Assembly (NCBI RefSeq): GCF_021403115.1
Contig: NZ_JAJSSH010000005.1
Span: 124,001-188,000, forward strand
Source: Sphingobium sufflavum
GTDB taxonomy: Bacteria; Pseudomonadota; Alphaproteobacteria; Sphingomonadales; Sphingomonadaceae
DNA: 64,000 bases
Reading direction: 5' to 3'
Positions 53,653 through 62,872 of this stretch are shown here, piece after piece. The position numbers and the translations under genes are program-made. Numbering within the stretch: position 1 is the first letter of the stretch; each line of letters begins with the position of its first letter. Below the pieces are notes generated by a model. That model was not told the DNA's origin. It saw only the letters and a list, made by a program, of their open reading frames with translations, and did not search any database.

Positions 53653-54441
53653 ATGTCCCAGGGACTGTTCGACTGTACCGGTAAAGTCACGCTCGTCACT
53701 GGCGGCAATGGCGGGATCGGCCTCGGCTTTGCCAAGGGCGTCGCCAGAATGGGTGGCGACATCGCCATCTGGGCGCGCAACGCGGAGAAGAATGTGGCCG
53801 CCAAGGCGGAACTGCTGGAAGCGGGCGCGGGCCGCGTCGAAACCTATCAGGTGGACGTCGGGTCCGAGGATGCCATTCTGGCGGGCTATGACCGCTTCAT
53901 GAAGGATTTCGGCCGCATCGACTGCGTCTTCGCCAATTCGGGCGGCGCGCCGGGCTATAACTCGGTCTTCGACATTCCCACGGCGGAATGGCACAAATTC
54001 CTCGACGTCGCGCTGCATGGTGCCTTCTTCACCCTGCGCGAGGCGGCGCGCCACATGGTCGCGCGCGCCGAAGCCGGGGAGCCGGGCGGCTCGCTGGTCG
54101 CCTGCGGCAGCCTGTCGCTGTTCCAGGGCATGGCGGGCAAGCAGAATTACGCCGGGTCGAAGGCCGCCGTCGCCGCCATCATCCGCGGCATGGCCGTGGA
54201 GTTCGGCGGGCATGGCATCCGCGCCAATGTCGTCGCCCCCGGCCTCATCATGACCCCGATGATGGGCGGCGAGAAGAATGAGCAGGCGATGGCCCAAATG
54301 TTTGGGCCGCAGGTTCCGCTCAAGCGCGTCGGCTATCCGTCCGACTTCGAAGGGATCGGCGCCTATCTGGCCAGCGATGCCTCCTCCTTCCTGACCGGCC
54401 AGACGATCATCATCGACGGCGGCGTCATGGTCCGTCCCTGA
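53653..54441 (+). CDS. Short-chain dehydrogenase/reductase (SDR)
   Basis: This 262-residue SDR has LVTGGNGGIG (15-24) and the Ser-containing CGSLSLF followed by the catalytic YAGSK. The usual NNAG motif reads ANSGG. The C-terminus IIIDGGVMVRP is typical. A near-perfect AGGAGG site lies 6 bases before the ATG. It leads a unit with a Zn-type dehydrogenase, a metallo-beta-lactamase hydrolase, an alpha/beta hydrolase and two further SDRs. The likely job is alcohol/ketone interconversion in that pathway. Confidence 0.9.
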   Translation: MSQGLFDCTGKVTLVTGGNGGIGLGFAKGVARMGGDIAIWARNAEKNVAAKAELLEAGAGRVETYQVDVGSEDAILAGYDRFMKDFGRIDCVFANSGGAPGYNSVFDIPTAEWHKFLDVALHGAFFTLREAARHMVARAEAGEPGGSLVACGSLSLFQGMAGKQNYAGSKAAVAAIIRGMAVEFGGHGIRANVVAPGLIMTPMMGGEKNEQAMAQMFGPQVPLKRVGYPSDFEGIGAYLASDASSFLTGQTIIIDGGVMVRP

Positions 54442-54473
54442 CCGGACCCGACACTCTTCACAAGGAAATCGCC

Positions 54474-55481
54474 ATGCGCATCCTCAACATCCATGACGTC
54501 AACGACGTCCGCCTCGACGAGCGCACCGCGCCGGTCGCGGGGGACAGGGACGTGGTCGTGCAGGTCAAGGCCTGCGGCGTCTGCGGCAGCGACCTGACCT
54601 ACATCAAATATGGCGGCATCATGCGCAAGCCGGGCGGCGTCACGCCGATCGGGCATGAAGCCGCCGGAGAGGTGATCGCGGTCGGCAAGGATGTCGAGGG
54701 TATCACCATCGGCCAGCGCGTCGCGATCAACCCGATGAACACGCCCAGCAACATCGGCAGCGGCGGCCCGGAAGGCGCCTTTACCGAGCAGATGCTGGTG
54801 CAGGACGCGCGGCTGGGCGACAATCTCCTGCCGCTGCCCGACGATCTTCCCTATGAGATCGCCGCGCTGACCGAGCCGCTGTCCGTCGCCCTGCACGGCG
54901 TCAATCGTGGACAGGTGAAGGCGGGGGACAAGGTCGCGGTGTTCGGCTGCGGTCCCATCGGCCTGGGCATGGTCATCTGGCTGGTGGATCGCGGCGCGCA
55001 TGTCGTCGCGCTCGACCTCGCGCCGGAGCGGCTGGAACGGGCGAAGGCGCTGGGCGCCAACGCAGTCATCAACCCCACGACCGAAAATGTGCGCGAGAAG
55101 CTGATCGACTATCATGGCGCGGGCCGCGTGCTGAACCGGGATGCCGTGGGCACCGACGTCTATATCGACGCGGCGGGCGCGCCCAACCTGTTGAGCGATG
55201 TGGTGGACATGGCCAAGTTCCAGTCGCGCCTCGTCATCACCGCCGCCCATATGAAGCCGGTGGAGATTAATCTTGGCCGGATGCTGACCACGGAAATGAC
55301 GATCACCACCGCGGTCGGATACCCCGACGAAATGCCGGTCGTGGTCGCCGCCCTGCCCCGGCTGAAGGACAAGCTGGAGCAGCTCATCAGCCACCGCCTG
55401 CCGCTGGGTGATGTGCTGGAGGGCCTGAAGATCGCCGCCACGCCGCAATCCGCCAAGGTCATGATCGAGTGCGACGCATGA
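54474..55481 (+). CDS. Zinc-type medium-chain alcohol dehydrogenase without structural zinc site
   Basis: This 335-residue MDR enzyme has the catalytic-zinc ligands Cys37 (KACGVCGSD) and His61-Glu62 (GHEAAGEV), and the Rossmann motif VAVFGCGPIGLGMV. The four-Cys lobe that binds structural zinc (about 90-115) is absent; VAINPMNTPSNIGSGG replaces it. The family includes sorbitol/threonine-type dehydrogenases. Its stop overlaps the next start (ATGA), so it is coupled to the metallo-beta-lactamase gene. Confidence 0.88.
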   Translation: MRILNIHDVNDVRLDERTAPVAGDRDVVVQVKACGVCGSDLTYIKYGGIMRKPGGVTPIGHEAAGEVIAVGKDVEGITIGQRVAINPMNTPSNIGSGGPEGAFTEQMLVQDARLGDNLLPLPDDLPYEIAALTEPLSVALHGVNRGQVKAGDKVAVFGCGPIGLGMVIWLVDRGAHVVALDLAPERLERAKALGANAVINPTTENVREKLIDYHGAGRVLNRDAVGTDVYIDAAGAPNLLSDVVDMAKFQSRLVITAAHMKPVEINLGRMLTTEMTITTAVGYPDEMPVVVAALPRLKDKLEQLISHRLPLGDVLEGLKIAATPQSAKVMIECDA

Positions 55482-56728
55482 GCGCCGACGCCAAGGCTCC
55501 ACCGCTCGCTTCTCTCGTCCAGGCGGGTGAGGGCCAGACGGACGCCACGCCGATCAACGACCATATCTTCATGGTCAAGGATATATCCAACGCCTATCTG
55601 ATCACGACGAGCGACGGCGATGTGCTGGTCAACACGGGCATGAATCATAGCGCGGAGAAGAACAAGGCCGTACTGGACAAGGTCCGCACCGGTCCGCTGC
55701 GCTATATCTTCCTGACGCAGGCGCATCTGGACCATTTCGGCGGCGTCGCCACGTTGAAGGAAGCGGGCACGCAGACCGTCGCGCAGGCGCGCTTCCCGGA
55801 GACATGGCAGTTCTTCGATGACCTGCACGCCTATCTGACCAAGCGGTCGGGCAAGCTGTGGGCGTTCAACCGCAAGGGACCGAACCCGCCACCCTCGCCC
55901 GCCGTCGATCTGGACAGAGTGGTGGAGGACCATGAGGCCTTCACCGTCGGCAACCGCAGCTTCGAACTCATCTCGACGCCGGGCGGCGAGTCGCTGTGCG
56001 CCTCCGTCGTGTGGATGCCGGGGGAGAAGACGGTGTTCACCGGCAATCTGTTCGGCCCGGTCTGGCTGGCCATGCCCAACCTGACCACGACGCGCGGCGA
56101 CAAGCCCCGCCTCGTCGTCAACTATCTCGCCTCGCTGGAGCGGGTCCGCGCGCTGGAGCCGGAACTGCTCATCACCGGCCATGGCGAGCCGGTGCGCGGC
56201 AAGGAGCAGATCCGAAAGGATCTCGACACGCTCCATGGCGCGGTCAGCTATATCCGCGACCGCACCATCGAGGGGATGAACGCCGGCAAGTCCGTGCATG
56301 AGCTGATGCGCGAGATCATCCTGCCCGATCATCTCAAGATCGGTGAGTTCCATGGCACCGTCCGCTGGGCCGTGCGCGCGATCTGGGACGAGCATAGCGG
56401 CTGGTTCCACTATGCGGACGGCACCACCGGCCTGTATGGGGTGCCCCGGTCCAGCGTCCACGCCGACATCGTCGCACTGGCCGGAGCGTCCGCCCTTGCG
56501 GCAAAAGCCCGCGATCATCTGGTCGCGGGCCGTCCGCTGGAGGCGCTGCACCTCCTCGACATCGCGCTGGACGGGGAACCGGGCAACCGGGACGCGCTGA
56601 CCGTCAAGAAGGGCGCGCTGGAGAAGTTGCTGGCGGATTCCGGTTCCAGCAACCTGAGCGAGACGATGTGGCTGCGCGCCGAAATCAGTCTGGCGGAAAC
56701 GGCGCTGAACGGCGATACAGCGGCCTGA
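55478..56728 (+). CDS. Alkylsulfatase-like metallo-beta-lactamase hydrolase
   Basis: This 416-residue protein has an N-terminal MBL domain and a C-terminal helical dimerisation/tail domain like alkylsulfatases. The metal motif reads Gln81-Ala-His83-Leu-Asp85-His86, so the first His of HxHxDH is Gln. Other ligand-region segments are STPGGESLCAS, VFTGNLFGP and LITGHGEPVRG. This could lower or change metal binding at one site, or it may be an alternative ligand set. Start overlaps the dehydrogenase stop. Substrate could be a sulfate or other ester. Confidence 0.82.
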   Translation: MSADAKAPPLASLVQAGEGQTDATPINDHIFMVKDISNAYLITTSDGDVLVNTGMNHSAEKNKAVLDKVRTGPLRYIFLTQAHLDHFGGVATLKEAGTQTVAQARFPETWQFFDDLHAYLTKRSGKLWAFNRKGPNPPPSPAVDLDRVVEDHEAFTVGNRSFELISTPGGESLCASVVWMPGEKTVFTGNLFGPVWLAMPNLTTTRGDKPRLVVNYLASLERVRALEPELLITGHGEPVRGKEQIRKDLDTLHGAVSYIRDRTIEGMNAGKSVHELMREIILPDHLKIGEFHGTVRWAVRAIWDEHSGWFHYADGTTGLYGVPRSSVHADIVALAGASALAAKARDHLVAGRPLEALHLLDIALDGEPGNRDALTVKKGALEKLLADSGSSNLSETMWLRAEISLAETALNGDTAA

Positions 56729-56761
56729 CATCAGAACAACAGACCGGGAGTGGAGACGAAC

Positions 56762-57766
56762 ATGGCCGATTCAGTGGATAAGGACGTACCCCCCTCCCGG
56801 TCCCGTCACCTCGTCGCCCCGGAACTGGTCACCGCCATCGACGCCTTCCCCGCGTTCGACCTCAGCGATGCGTTCATCGCGGCGCTGCGGCAGGGGGGAC
56901 CGATGACGAGCGGCTTCGTGCTGCCGCCCCTGCCCCCCGAACTGGAGCGGGTCGAGCGGCGCGACATCCTGATTCCCGGCTGGGAGGGCGCACCCGATGT
57001 GCGCCTGCTGCTGTTCGTACCCCCTGCCGCAACGGCCGCACCGCGCCCGGCCTTCCTCCACATCCATGGCGGCGGCTTCGTGCTGGGCAGCGCGGAGATG
57101 AGCGACCAGTCGGGCCGCGCCACCGCGCTGGAGCAGGATTGCATCGTCGCGTCGGTCGACTATCGCCTCGCCCCCGAAACCCGCTGGCCCGGCCCCGTGG
57201 ACGATTGCTATGCGGCGCTGCGCTGGCTGCACGAGCAGGCGGAAGCGCTGGGCATCGACCCGTCCCGCATCGCCGTGGGCGGCGAGAGCGCGGGCGGTGG
57301 CCATGCCGCCGCGCTGGCCATCCTGGCCCGCGACCGGGGCGACTATCCCATCTGCCTCCAGCTTCTCGACCAGCCGATGCTGGACGACCGGACCGGCAGC
57401 GGCAGCGATCCCCATCCCTATACCGGCGAGTTCATCTGGACGGCGGAGCGCAACCGCTATGGCTGGGGCGCGCTGCTGGGCATGGAGCCGGGCGGCGACG
57501 ATGTGCCCGCCGCCGCCGTGCCCGCGCGCACCGCCGACCTCAGCGGTCTGCCGCCCGCCTGCATCACCGTCGGCGCGCTCGACCTCTTCGTCGAGGAAGA
57601 CATCGACTATGCGCGCCGCCTCCTCCGCGCGGGCGTGCCCACCGAACTGCACATCATGCCCGGCGGCTATCATGGCTTTGGCGCGGCAGGACCGGACGCG
57701 CCGCAGGTGGCGGAGGTGATGCGGCAACGCAGCGCCGCCCTCGCCCGCGCCTTTGCCCGACCCTAA
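56762..57766 (+). CDS. HSL-type alpha/beta hydrolase
   Basis: This 334-residue esterase has HGGG (102-105), the nucleophile Ser176 in VGGESAGGG, an acidic residue in ALDLFVEED, and His in MPGGYHGFG. These are the marks of the hormone-sensitive-lipase/carboxylesterase family (alpha/beta hydrolase fold-3). GTGGAG stands 6 bases before the ATG at 56762; a GTG 12 bases upstream is an alternative. It would hydrolyse an ester or lactone in the pathway. It is 33 bases after the metallo-beta-lactamase gene. Confidence 0.92.
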   Translation: MADSVDKDVPPSRSRHLVAPELVTAIDAFPAFDLSDAFIAALRQGGPMTSGFVLPPLPPELERVERRDILIPGWEGAPDVRLLLFVPPAATAAPRPAFLHIHGGGFVLGSAEMSDQSGRATALEQDCIVASVDYRLAPETRWPGPVDDCYAALRWLHEQAEALGIDPSRIAVGGESAGGGHAAALAILARDRGDYPICLQLLDQPMLDDRTGSGSDPHPYTGEFIWTAERNRYGWGALLGMEPGGDDVPAAAVPARTADLSGLPPACITVGALDLFVEEDIDYARRLLRAGVPTELHIMPGGYHGFGAAGPDAPQVAEVMRQRSAALARAFARP

Positions 57767-57795
57767 TTTCAGAATTTATATTTGGAGCAGGATCA

Positions 57796-58560
57796 ATGAC
57801 CGCACGTTTCGCAGGCAAAATCGCCGTCGTCACCGGGGGCGCCGCCGGGCTGGGCCGCGCCATCGCCCTCGCCTTTGCCCGTGAAGGCGCCGACCTGATC
57901 CTGGTGGACATCAACGAGCAGGGCCTGTCCGACACCGCCGCCGAGATCCGGGCGCTGGGCGTCAACGCCGAGACATATCGCGTCGACCTGAGCGTCGAGG
58001 CGGAGATCAAGGCGCTGGGCGCGGACATCCTCTCGAAGCATGACAGCGTGGACGTCCTCGTCAACAATGCGGGCCTCGCCTATAACGACATCGCGCGCGG
58101 CTTTGCCGACCTCAGCATGGAACGCTGGCTTTATTTCTTCGCGATCAACAGCGTCTCGCCGGTGATCCTCGCCCTCGCCCTGCGCCCCGCGCTGGCCAAG
58201 GCGAAGGGCGTCATCATCAACCAGTCGTCCATGGCCGCCAACCAGCCCGCCACCGCCTATGGCATCACCAAGGCGACGCTGAACAGCATGACCTATGCGC
58301 TGGCCAACCAGCTGGGCGGCGACGGCATCCGCGCCAATTCGGTGGAGCCGGGCATCATGGAAACCACGGCCAGCCATGACGCGCTGGGCGAGGACAAGAT
58401 GGTGGCGCTGCGCTCCACACAGCTCATGGCCAATGAAGGCGGCACCGCGGACGACATCGCCAACCTGCATGTCTTCCTCGCCTCGCCGGAGGGGCGCTTC
58501 ATCAACAATGAGGTCATCAGCTGCGATGGCGGCAACAGGATGCGCGGGTGGCGCTACTGA
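57796..58560 (+). CDS. Short-chain dehydrogenase/reductase (SDR)
   Basis: This 254-residue classical SDR has VVTGGAAGLG (11-20), LVNNAG, NQSSMAA with the Ser and the catalytic YGITK. GGAG lies just before the ATG at 57796. Its stop is one base from the next SDR start, so they are cotranslated. The upstream in-frame extension overlapping the hydrolase is not used. The pair suggests sequential oxidation steps or one enzyme acting on each of two isomers. Confidence 0.92.
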   Translation: MTARFAGKIAVVTGGAAGLGRAIALAFAREGADLILVDINEQGLSDTAAEIRALGVNAETYRVDLSVEAEIKALGADILSKHDSVDVLVNNAGLAYNDIARGFADLSMERWLYFFAINSVSPVILALALRPALAKAKGVIINQSSMAANQPATAYGITKATLNSMTYALANQLGGDGIRANSVEPGIMETTASHDALGEDKMVALRSTQLMANEGGTADDIANLHVFLASPEGRFINNEVISCDGGNRMRGWRY

Positions 58561-58561
58561 C

Positions 58562-59329
58562 ATGGCGTTCGCAGTAGACCTGACCGGCCGGGTCGCCGTC
58601 GTCACCGGCGGCAGCCGGGGCATCGGCCGCGCCATCGTGCGCGGACTGGCGCAGGCGGGCGCAACGGTCGCCATCGCCAGCCGCAAGCTCCCCTCGTGCG
58701 AGGAACTGGCGGCGGAGGTCGTGGCGGCGGGCGGACAGGCGTCCGCCCATGCGTTCGACGCGGGCAGCTGGGACGATTGCGATCGCCTGTTCGCGCAGGT
58801 GACGGAGCGGTGGGGCGGCGCGAGCATCCTCGTCAACAATGCGGGCAAGTCGCCCGTCTCGCCCTCCTCCGTCGAGACGGATCAGGCCGCCTTTGACCAG
58901 ATCATCGCGGTCAACCTGCGTTCCGCCTTTCGCCTGTCCGCCCTGTTCGGCGCGCAGATGGTGGAGCAGGACGGCGGCGCGATCATCAACATCAGCTCGA
59001 CCGGATCGCTGCGCCCCGAACCCTATTTCGCCCCCTATGCGGCGGCCAAGGCGGGCCTCAACATATTGACGCAGAGCTTTGCCAAGGAGTTCGGGCCGAA
59101 GGTGCGGGTCAACACCGTCATGCCTGGCCCCTTCCACACCGACGGCACCAAAAGCTGGTCGCGCTCCGACGGTTTCGCGGACCATGCGAAAAAGGCCCAG
59201 CCGCTGGGCCGCGGCGGCGAGCCGGAGGAGATTGTCGGCGCGATCCTCTATCTGGTCAGCGACCTGTCCTCCTATGTCACCGGCGCGCAACTGGCCGTCG
59301 ATGGAGGCCATGCGATTTCGCGGGGGTGA
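58562..59329 (+). CDS. Short-chain dehydrogenase/reductase (SDR)
   Basis: This 255-residue SDR has VVTGGSRGIG (13-22), LVNNAGK, NISSTGSL with the Ser, and the catalytic YAAAK, ending LAVDGGHAISRG. The start follows the previous stop after one base (TGACATG). It is the last gene of the unit; a GC-rich hairpin lies 14 bases after its stop. It is most similar in layout to gluconate/3-ketoacyl reductase-type SDRs; the substrate is unknown. Confidence 0.92.
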   Translation: MAFAVDLTGRVAVVTGGSRGIGRAIVRGLAQAGATVAIASRKLPSCEELAAEVVAAGGQASAHAFDAGSWDDCDRLFAQVTERWGGASILVNNAGKSPVSPSSVETDQAAFDQIIAVNLRSAFRLSALFGAQMVEQDGGAIINISSTGSLRPEPYFAPYAAAKAGLNILTQSFAKEFGPKVRVNTVMPGPFHTDGTKSWSRSDGFADHAKKAQPLGRGGEPEEIVGAILYLVSDLSSYVTGAQLAVDGGHAISRG

Positions 59330-59343
59330 TGGTTCTTGCGGGA

Positions 59344-59373
59344 GGGGAGGGAGCCTAAGGTTCCTCCCTCCCC
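59344..59373 (+). terminator. Hairpin after the last SDR of the unit
   Basis: GGGGAGGGAG pairs perfectly with CTCCCTCCCC around CCTAAGGTTC. It starts 14 bases after the stop at 59329, but only weak T content follows. Confidence 0.5.
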
Positions 59374-59381
59374 CTCAACAG

Positions 59382-59416
59382 TCGCCATTGCGAGCGCAGC
59401 GGAGCCATGACGAGGG
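59382..59416. repeat. Repeat B-like fragment
   Basis: CGCCATTGCGAGCGCAGCGG and AGCCATGACGAGG match the core of repeat B (GCGCAGCGGAG plus GACGAGG). It is truncated and has no terminal inverted repeat. It sits between convergent genes. Confidence 0.45.
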
Positions 59417-59471
59417 GGCGATTCTGTAACGCGGGAGGCCGCATCGTATCGGTCTCCCCTGACAACAGCCC

Positions 59472-60650
59472 TCACCCCAGTCCAAAGAATTTCTCCGCGC
59501 ATCCCGCGATGATCCAGTCGCGTTCGGCCCTCGGCACGCCCCGGAAATTCTCCTCGATCACCCTGTGGCTGTGCGGGAATGTCGTCTCCGAATGGGGATA
59601 GTCGGATGACCACATGATATTCCTGCCCCCCGGATGCCCGCGCAGTTCGACGCCGATGGGGTCGCTGATGAACGACGCATAGACATTCTGGTCGAAGTAG
59701 AAGCTGGGCGGGTTGAGGATCTTGCACTCGGTCCAGTACCGCTGCATCTCCCACGTCCGGTCCATGTAATGGGCTGCCCAGGGTATCCAGCCCACCCCGG
59801 ATTCGATCAGGCCGATCCGCAGCTTGGGGAAACGGTCGAAGACGCCGCCATAGAGCATGATCCCCACCATTTCGAGCATCGCGGGCTTGCCCATCGCGAT
59901 GTCGGGCAGGAAATTCACCTTGTCCTGAAAGCGGGACACCCGCGCGCCGAGGTGAAAGGTGATCGCCATGTCGAGGTCCACCGCCGCCGCCCAAAAGGGA
60001 TCGAACTCCGCATCGCGATACTGGCGATTACCCTCCGCATCGCCGGTCAGCGCCTGAAACTGCGAGTCCTTTTTCGTGAACTTGTTGGGCGATTGCGGAA
60101 AGGCCGGGATATTGACCGCGACCGCGCCCCGTTCCTTGGCCGCCTTCAGCATCGTCACCGCCTGCGGCACCTCCACCATCGGGATGAAGGCGGCGGCATA
60201 GAGCCGCTTCGGGTCCGCCGAGCAGAAATCGGCGCACCAGCGATTATAGGCGTCATAGCTGTCGAGATAGAGTTCGTAATGGGACGTGGCGAGCGGCCCA
60301 CCGCCAAAGATGATCGCCTTGTCCATCCCGTCCCGGTCCATGTCGAGCAGTCGCTGCGGCGCCATCCATCCGCCCTGCCGCTGGTCGGACAGGCGGCCCT
60401 GATTCTTATACTCCTTGCCGGATCGCCCGGCCTGCGACGCCATCAGGTTGATCTTGCGGCGGTTACCCTCGAACACGACATAGTCGAACTCGCCGTCGCT
60501 CTCCACGGTCGGCGCGAACGGGCGGAATTCGGGCGAGAGATAGTCCGCCCACATCGTCGGCGGCGGGGTGACATGCACATCCGCATCCACGACATAATCG
60601 GCGACGCGCGGCGCCGCCACAATCTCCCGGTTCACGTCCACATCGGCCAT
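59472..60650 (-). CDS. ACMSD-type amidohydrolase (amidohydrolase 2)
   Basis: This 392-residue TIM-barrel enzyme has VVDADVHVTP (metal HxH-like start), ITFHLGAR with a barrel His, GLIESGVGWIPW and the C-terminal SSDYPHSETTFP with the Asp/His pair. This family includes decarboxylases and hydrolases of aromatic and 2-amino-3-carboxymuconate-type acids. GGAGGG is 7 bases before the ATG. It is the last gene of the DUF35/thiolase/DUF2889 unit after a gap of 280 bases, so cotranscription is likely but not certain. Confidence 0.9.
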   Translation of the reverse strand: MADVDVNREIVAAPRVADYVVDADVHVTPPPTMWADYLSPEFRPFAPTVESDGEFDYVVFEGNRRKINLMASQAGRSGKEYKNQGRLSDQRQGGWMAPQRLLDMDRDGMDKAIIFGGGPLATSHYELYLDSYDAYNRWCADFCSADPKRLYAAAFIPMVEVPQAVTMLKAAKERGAVAVNIPAFPQSPNKFTKKDSQFQALTGDAEGNRQYRDAEFDPFWAAAVDLDMAITFHLGARVSRFQDKVNFLPDIAMGKPAMLEMVGIMLYGGVFDRFPKLRIGLIESGVGWIPWAAHYMDRTWEMQRYWTECKILNPPSFYFDQNVYASFISDPIGVELRGHPGGRNIMWSSDYPHSETTFPHSHRVIEENFRGVPRAERDWIIAGCAEKFFGLG

Positions 60651-60930
60651 CCGGCATCCCTCCATCAGGTGCGCCTTGGGACAGCGCACGGCTTATCTCA
60701 GCAGCCTATGGAGCAAGACCCCGGCCAGCAACGCAATGCGTATCAGGGCAGACGGGCGGGCTGTCGGATCGGACGCAAGAGCGCCGACGGGGCGCGAAAC
60801 GCGGGGCAATGGGGGAGGACAAGGCCGAAGTCGCCCTCTTGCCGTCATGGCGCAGGGCATGGGTGAACCGCGAACCCTGGCCATCAGGACGCGGGGCAGG
60901 CGACCGCGCGCGCCGCCCCGCCCCCCCCTG

Positions 60931-61680
60931 TCAGGGTGCGACGAACTGCCGCCCGTCGAAATGGTCGAGCGGTTCGCGCCCCTCGTCCAGGCTGAAGTCG
61001 ATGATGAGGCCGACGCGCTTGGCCACCGCCGCCTTCTCCGGCTGGAACGTGTAGCAGCTCGGCGGCATCTTGCTGGCGTCGGACTGCTGGTCGATGGGTC
61101 GCGTGCGGCCATGGGCGACGATGCTGCCCCATTGCAGCAGCTTCGCGGCTTCCTTCTCGGCGGGTGCCAGAGTCTCGATCCAGCCGCGCAGCTTCATGAT
61201 ATTCTGGCCCGCCACCGCATCCGGCACGCGCATGGTGAAGCCGCCATCCATCTCCCAACGGTGGACAAGCTGGCCATTGCGCCGAATCTCGGAGGCGTTG
61301 CGGCCGTCATGATGATCGCTGACCAGAATGTCGTACCGGGTCGGTCCGGCATCACCCGCGTGCGCCGCCGCCAGCGTGGCGAGGTCGTGGAGGTGGGTGC
61401 AGTTCACCGACTTCTCCCCCCGCGCCGCCACATCGGCCAGCGCCACGCCGGTGAAGGTCTCCACCAGCGTGAGCGGCGCGCCGGGACAGGTGGTCCAGGG
61501 CGCGCGCTCCATGACCGGCTCCACGGCGGTAACGGTCGTGCCGTCATGCACCAGCGTCACCGCCATGCTGTGATAGTCATCCTCCAGCGCCGCCGTCACC
61601 CAGCCCGCGCCGGGCGTGACGAGGAAACGCCGACGATAGCCCGACAGGTCATCCAGCCGTTCGCCCGCGCCTCCCGTCAT
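60931..61680 (-). CDS. DUF2889-family protein
   Basis: This 249-residue protein has the DUF2889 pattern: LSGYRRRFLVTPGAGWVTAA, LEDDYHSMAVTLVHDGTTVT, MERAPWTTCPGAPLTLVETF and VNCTHLHDLATLAAAHAG. It ends with ISxx-like helices and no signal. The ATG at 61680 is 4 bases after the thiolase-like stop. The longer upstream frame is rejected. DUF2889 proteins often accompany acyl-CoA and thiolase/DUF35 gene sets in actinobacteria and sphingomonads, but their reaction is unknown. The conserved Cys and His (CPGA, CTHLHD) could bind a metal. Confidence 0.88.
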   Translation of the reverse strand: MTGGAGERLDDLSGYRRRFLVTPGAGWVTAALEDDYHSMAVTLVHDGTTVTAVEPVMERAPWTTCPGAPLTLVETFTGVALADVAARGEKSVNCTHLHDLATLAAAHAGDAGPTRYDILVSDHHDGRNASEIRRNGQLVHRWEMDGGFTMRVPDAVAGQNIMKLRGWIETLAPAEKEAAKLLQWGSIVAHGRTRPIDQQSDASKMPPSCYTFQPEKAAVAKRVGLIIDFSLDEGREPLDHFDGRQFVAP

Positions 61681-61684
61681 GGCC

Positions 61685-62869
61685 TCAGTCCCGCGCCAGC
61701 AGCAGCGCAGCGGCCAGCGGACCGCCGCCCGACGTCGCCACCGCGACCTTCGGATCGCCCGGTATCTGCCGCTCGCCCGCTTCCTTGCGCAACTGCGCCA
61801 CCGCTTCATAGGCAAAGCCGAAGCCATGGAGGCGGCCCGCCCCCAACTGCCCGCCCGCCGTGTTCAACGGCAATTCGCCATCGCGCGCGATCCGGGTGCC
61901 GCCCTCGATGAACTCATGCCCCTCGCCCACCTTGCAAAAGCCAAGGCCCTCCAGCCAGGTGATCGGGAAAAAGGCGAACCCGTCGTAGAATTGCACGGTG
62001 TCGACGTCCTTGGGCGTATAGTCGGTCTTGGCCCACAGGTCCGGCCCGGTGGCATAGGCCGCGACCCATTCGGCCTGATCCCAGCTATAGCGATCCACCT
62101 TGCCCGCCGTCGCCGCGATGCGGATCGGCGTCGCCTTGACCTCGTCCAGCGTGTCGCCCGCCGACACGATCACCGCCGTCGCAGCGTCGGAGAAACGATC
62201 GCAGTCATAGAGGCAGAAGGGCGTCGAGATCAGCCGCGCCTCCATATACTCGTCCAGCGTCAGCGGCTTTTTCGTGATGTTGCGCGCATTGGGATTGAGC
62301 AGCGCATTGCGGTTGGCGTTCAGCGCGATCTGGGCAAGCTGCTCGCGCGTCATGCCGTACCGCTTCATGTGCCGCGACGCATATTGCGCCACCCATGTCG
62401 CCGCCGAAATGGCGTAGAAGGGCGCCGTCCATTGCGAGGCGCCATCCACCGTCTCGCGGCGCAGGGCGGGAAATTCGTCGGGGCGCGACAGGGCCGCCGC
62501 CTCATACACGGTGCGGAACACGATGACATGGCGCGCCTGCCCGGTCTTTACGGCCATGGCCGCTTCCGCGATGGCGGAAAGCTGGGCCGGCAGTTCGCCG
62601 CCGCCCATGTGCCAGCGCGCCTTGATCCCGCACACCTCGATCACCTCGTCCGCGCCGATGGGCGAGAAGCCGAGGAAACCCGCCATGCGACCCGGATAGG
62701 TGGCGACGCCGTCGATCTGGTCGAAGGTCAGGCCCGCATCGGCCACCGCCTGCTTGATCGCGTCCATGGTCAGGCCGAGGGCGGACCGCTCGACGCGCAC
62801 GCCGACCTCCGATTGGCCGATACCGGTGATATAGGCTTCGGACGCCGAACCCTTGCTATTATGGGCCAT
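61685..62869 (-). CDS. Thiolase-superfamily lipid-transfer-like protein (Ltp2-type aldolase candidate)
   Basis: This 394-residue protein has the SCP-x thiolase-like fold: AYITGIGQSEVGVRVERSAL, DGVATYPGRMAGF, FCLYDCDRFSDAATAVIVSA, VQFYDGFAFFPITWLEGLGF and LNTAGGQLGAGRLHGFGFAY. The usual nucleophile Cys segment is replaced by VCGIKARWHMGGGELP, so a true thiolase role is doubtful. In steroid side-chain degradation Ltp2 proteins of this type are retro-aldolases that need a DUF35 partner. Here that partner, a DUF35 protein, is the gene directly upstream, 3 bases apart. Confidence 0.88.
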   Translation of the reverse strand: MAHNSKGSASEAYITGIGQSEVGVRVERSALGLTMDAIKQAVADAGLTFDQIDGVATYPGRMAGFLGFSPIGADEVIEVCGIKARWHMGGGELPAQLSAIAEAAMAVKTGQARHVIVFRTVYEAAALSRPDEFPALRRETVDGASQWTAPFYAISAATWVAQYASRHMKRYGMTREQLAQIALNANRNALLNPNARNITKKPLTLDEYMEARLISTPFCLYDCDRFSDAATAVIVSAGDTLDEVKATPIRIAATAGKVDRYSWDQAEWVAAYATGPDLWAKTDYTPKDVDTVQFYDGFAFFPITWLEGLGFCKVGEGHEFIEGGTRIARDGELPLNTAGGQLGAGRLHGFGFAYEAVAQLRKEAGERQIPGDPKVAVATSGGGPLAAALLLARD

Positions 62870-62872
62870 GGT

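Noticed and set aside
61685..62869. Ordinary acetyl-CoA acetyltransferase
   Set aside because: The typical nucleophile-Cys segment is missing and a DUF35 partner is adjacent, which favours an Ltp2-type aldolase.
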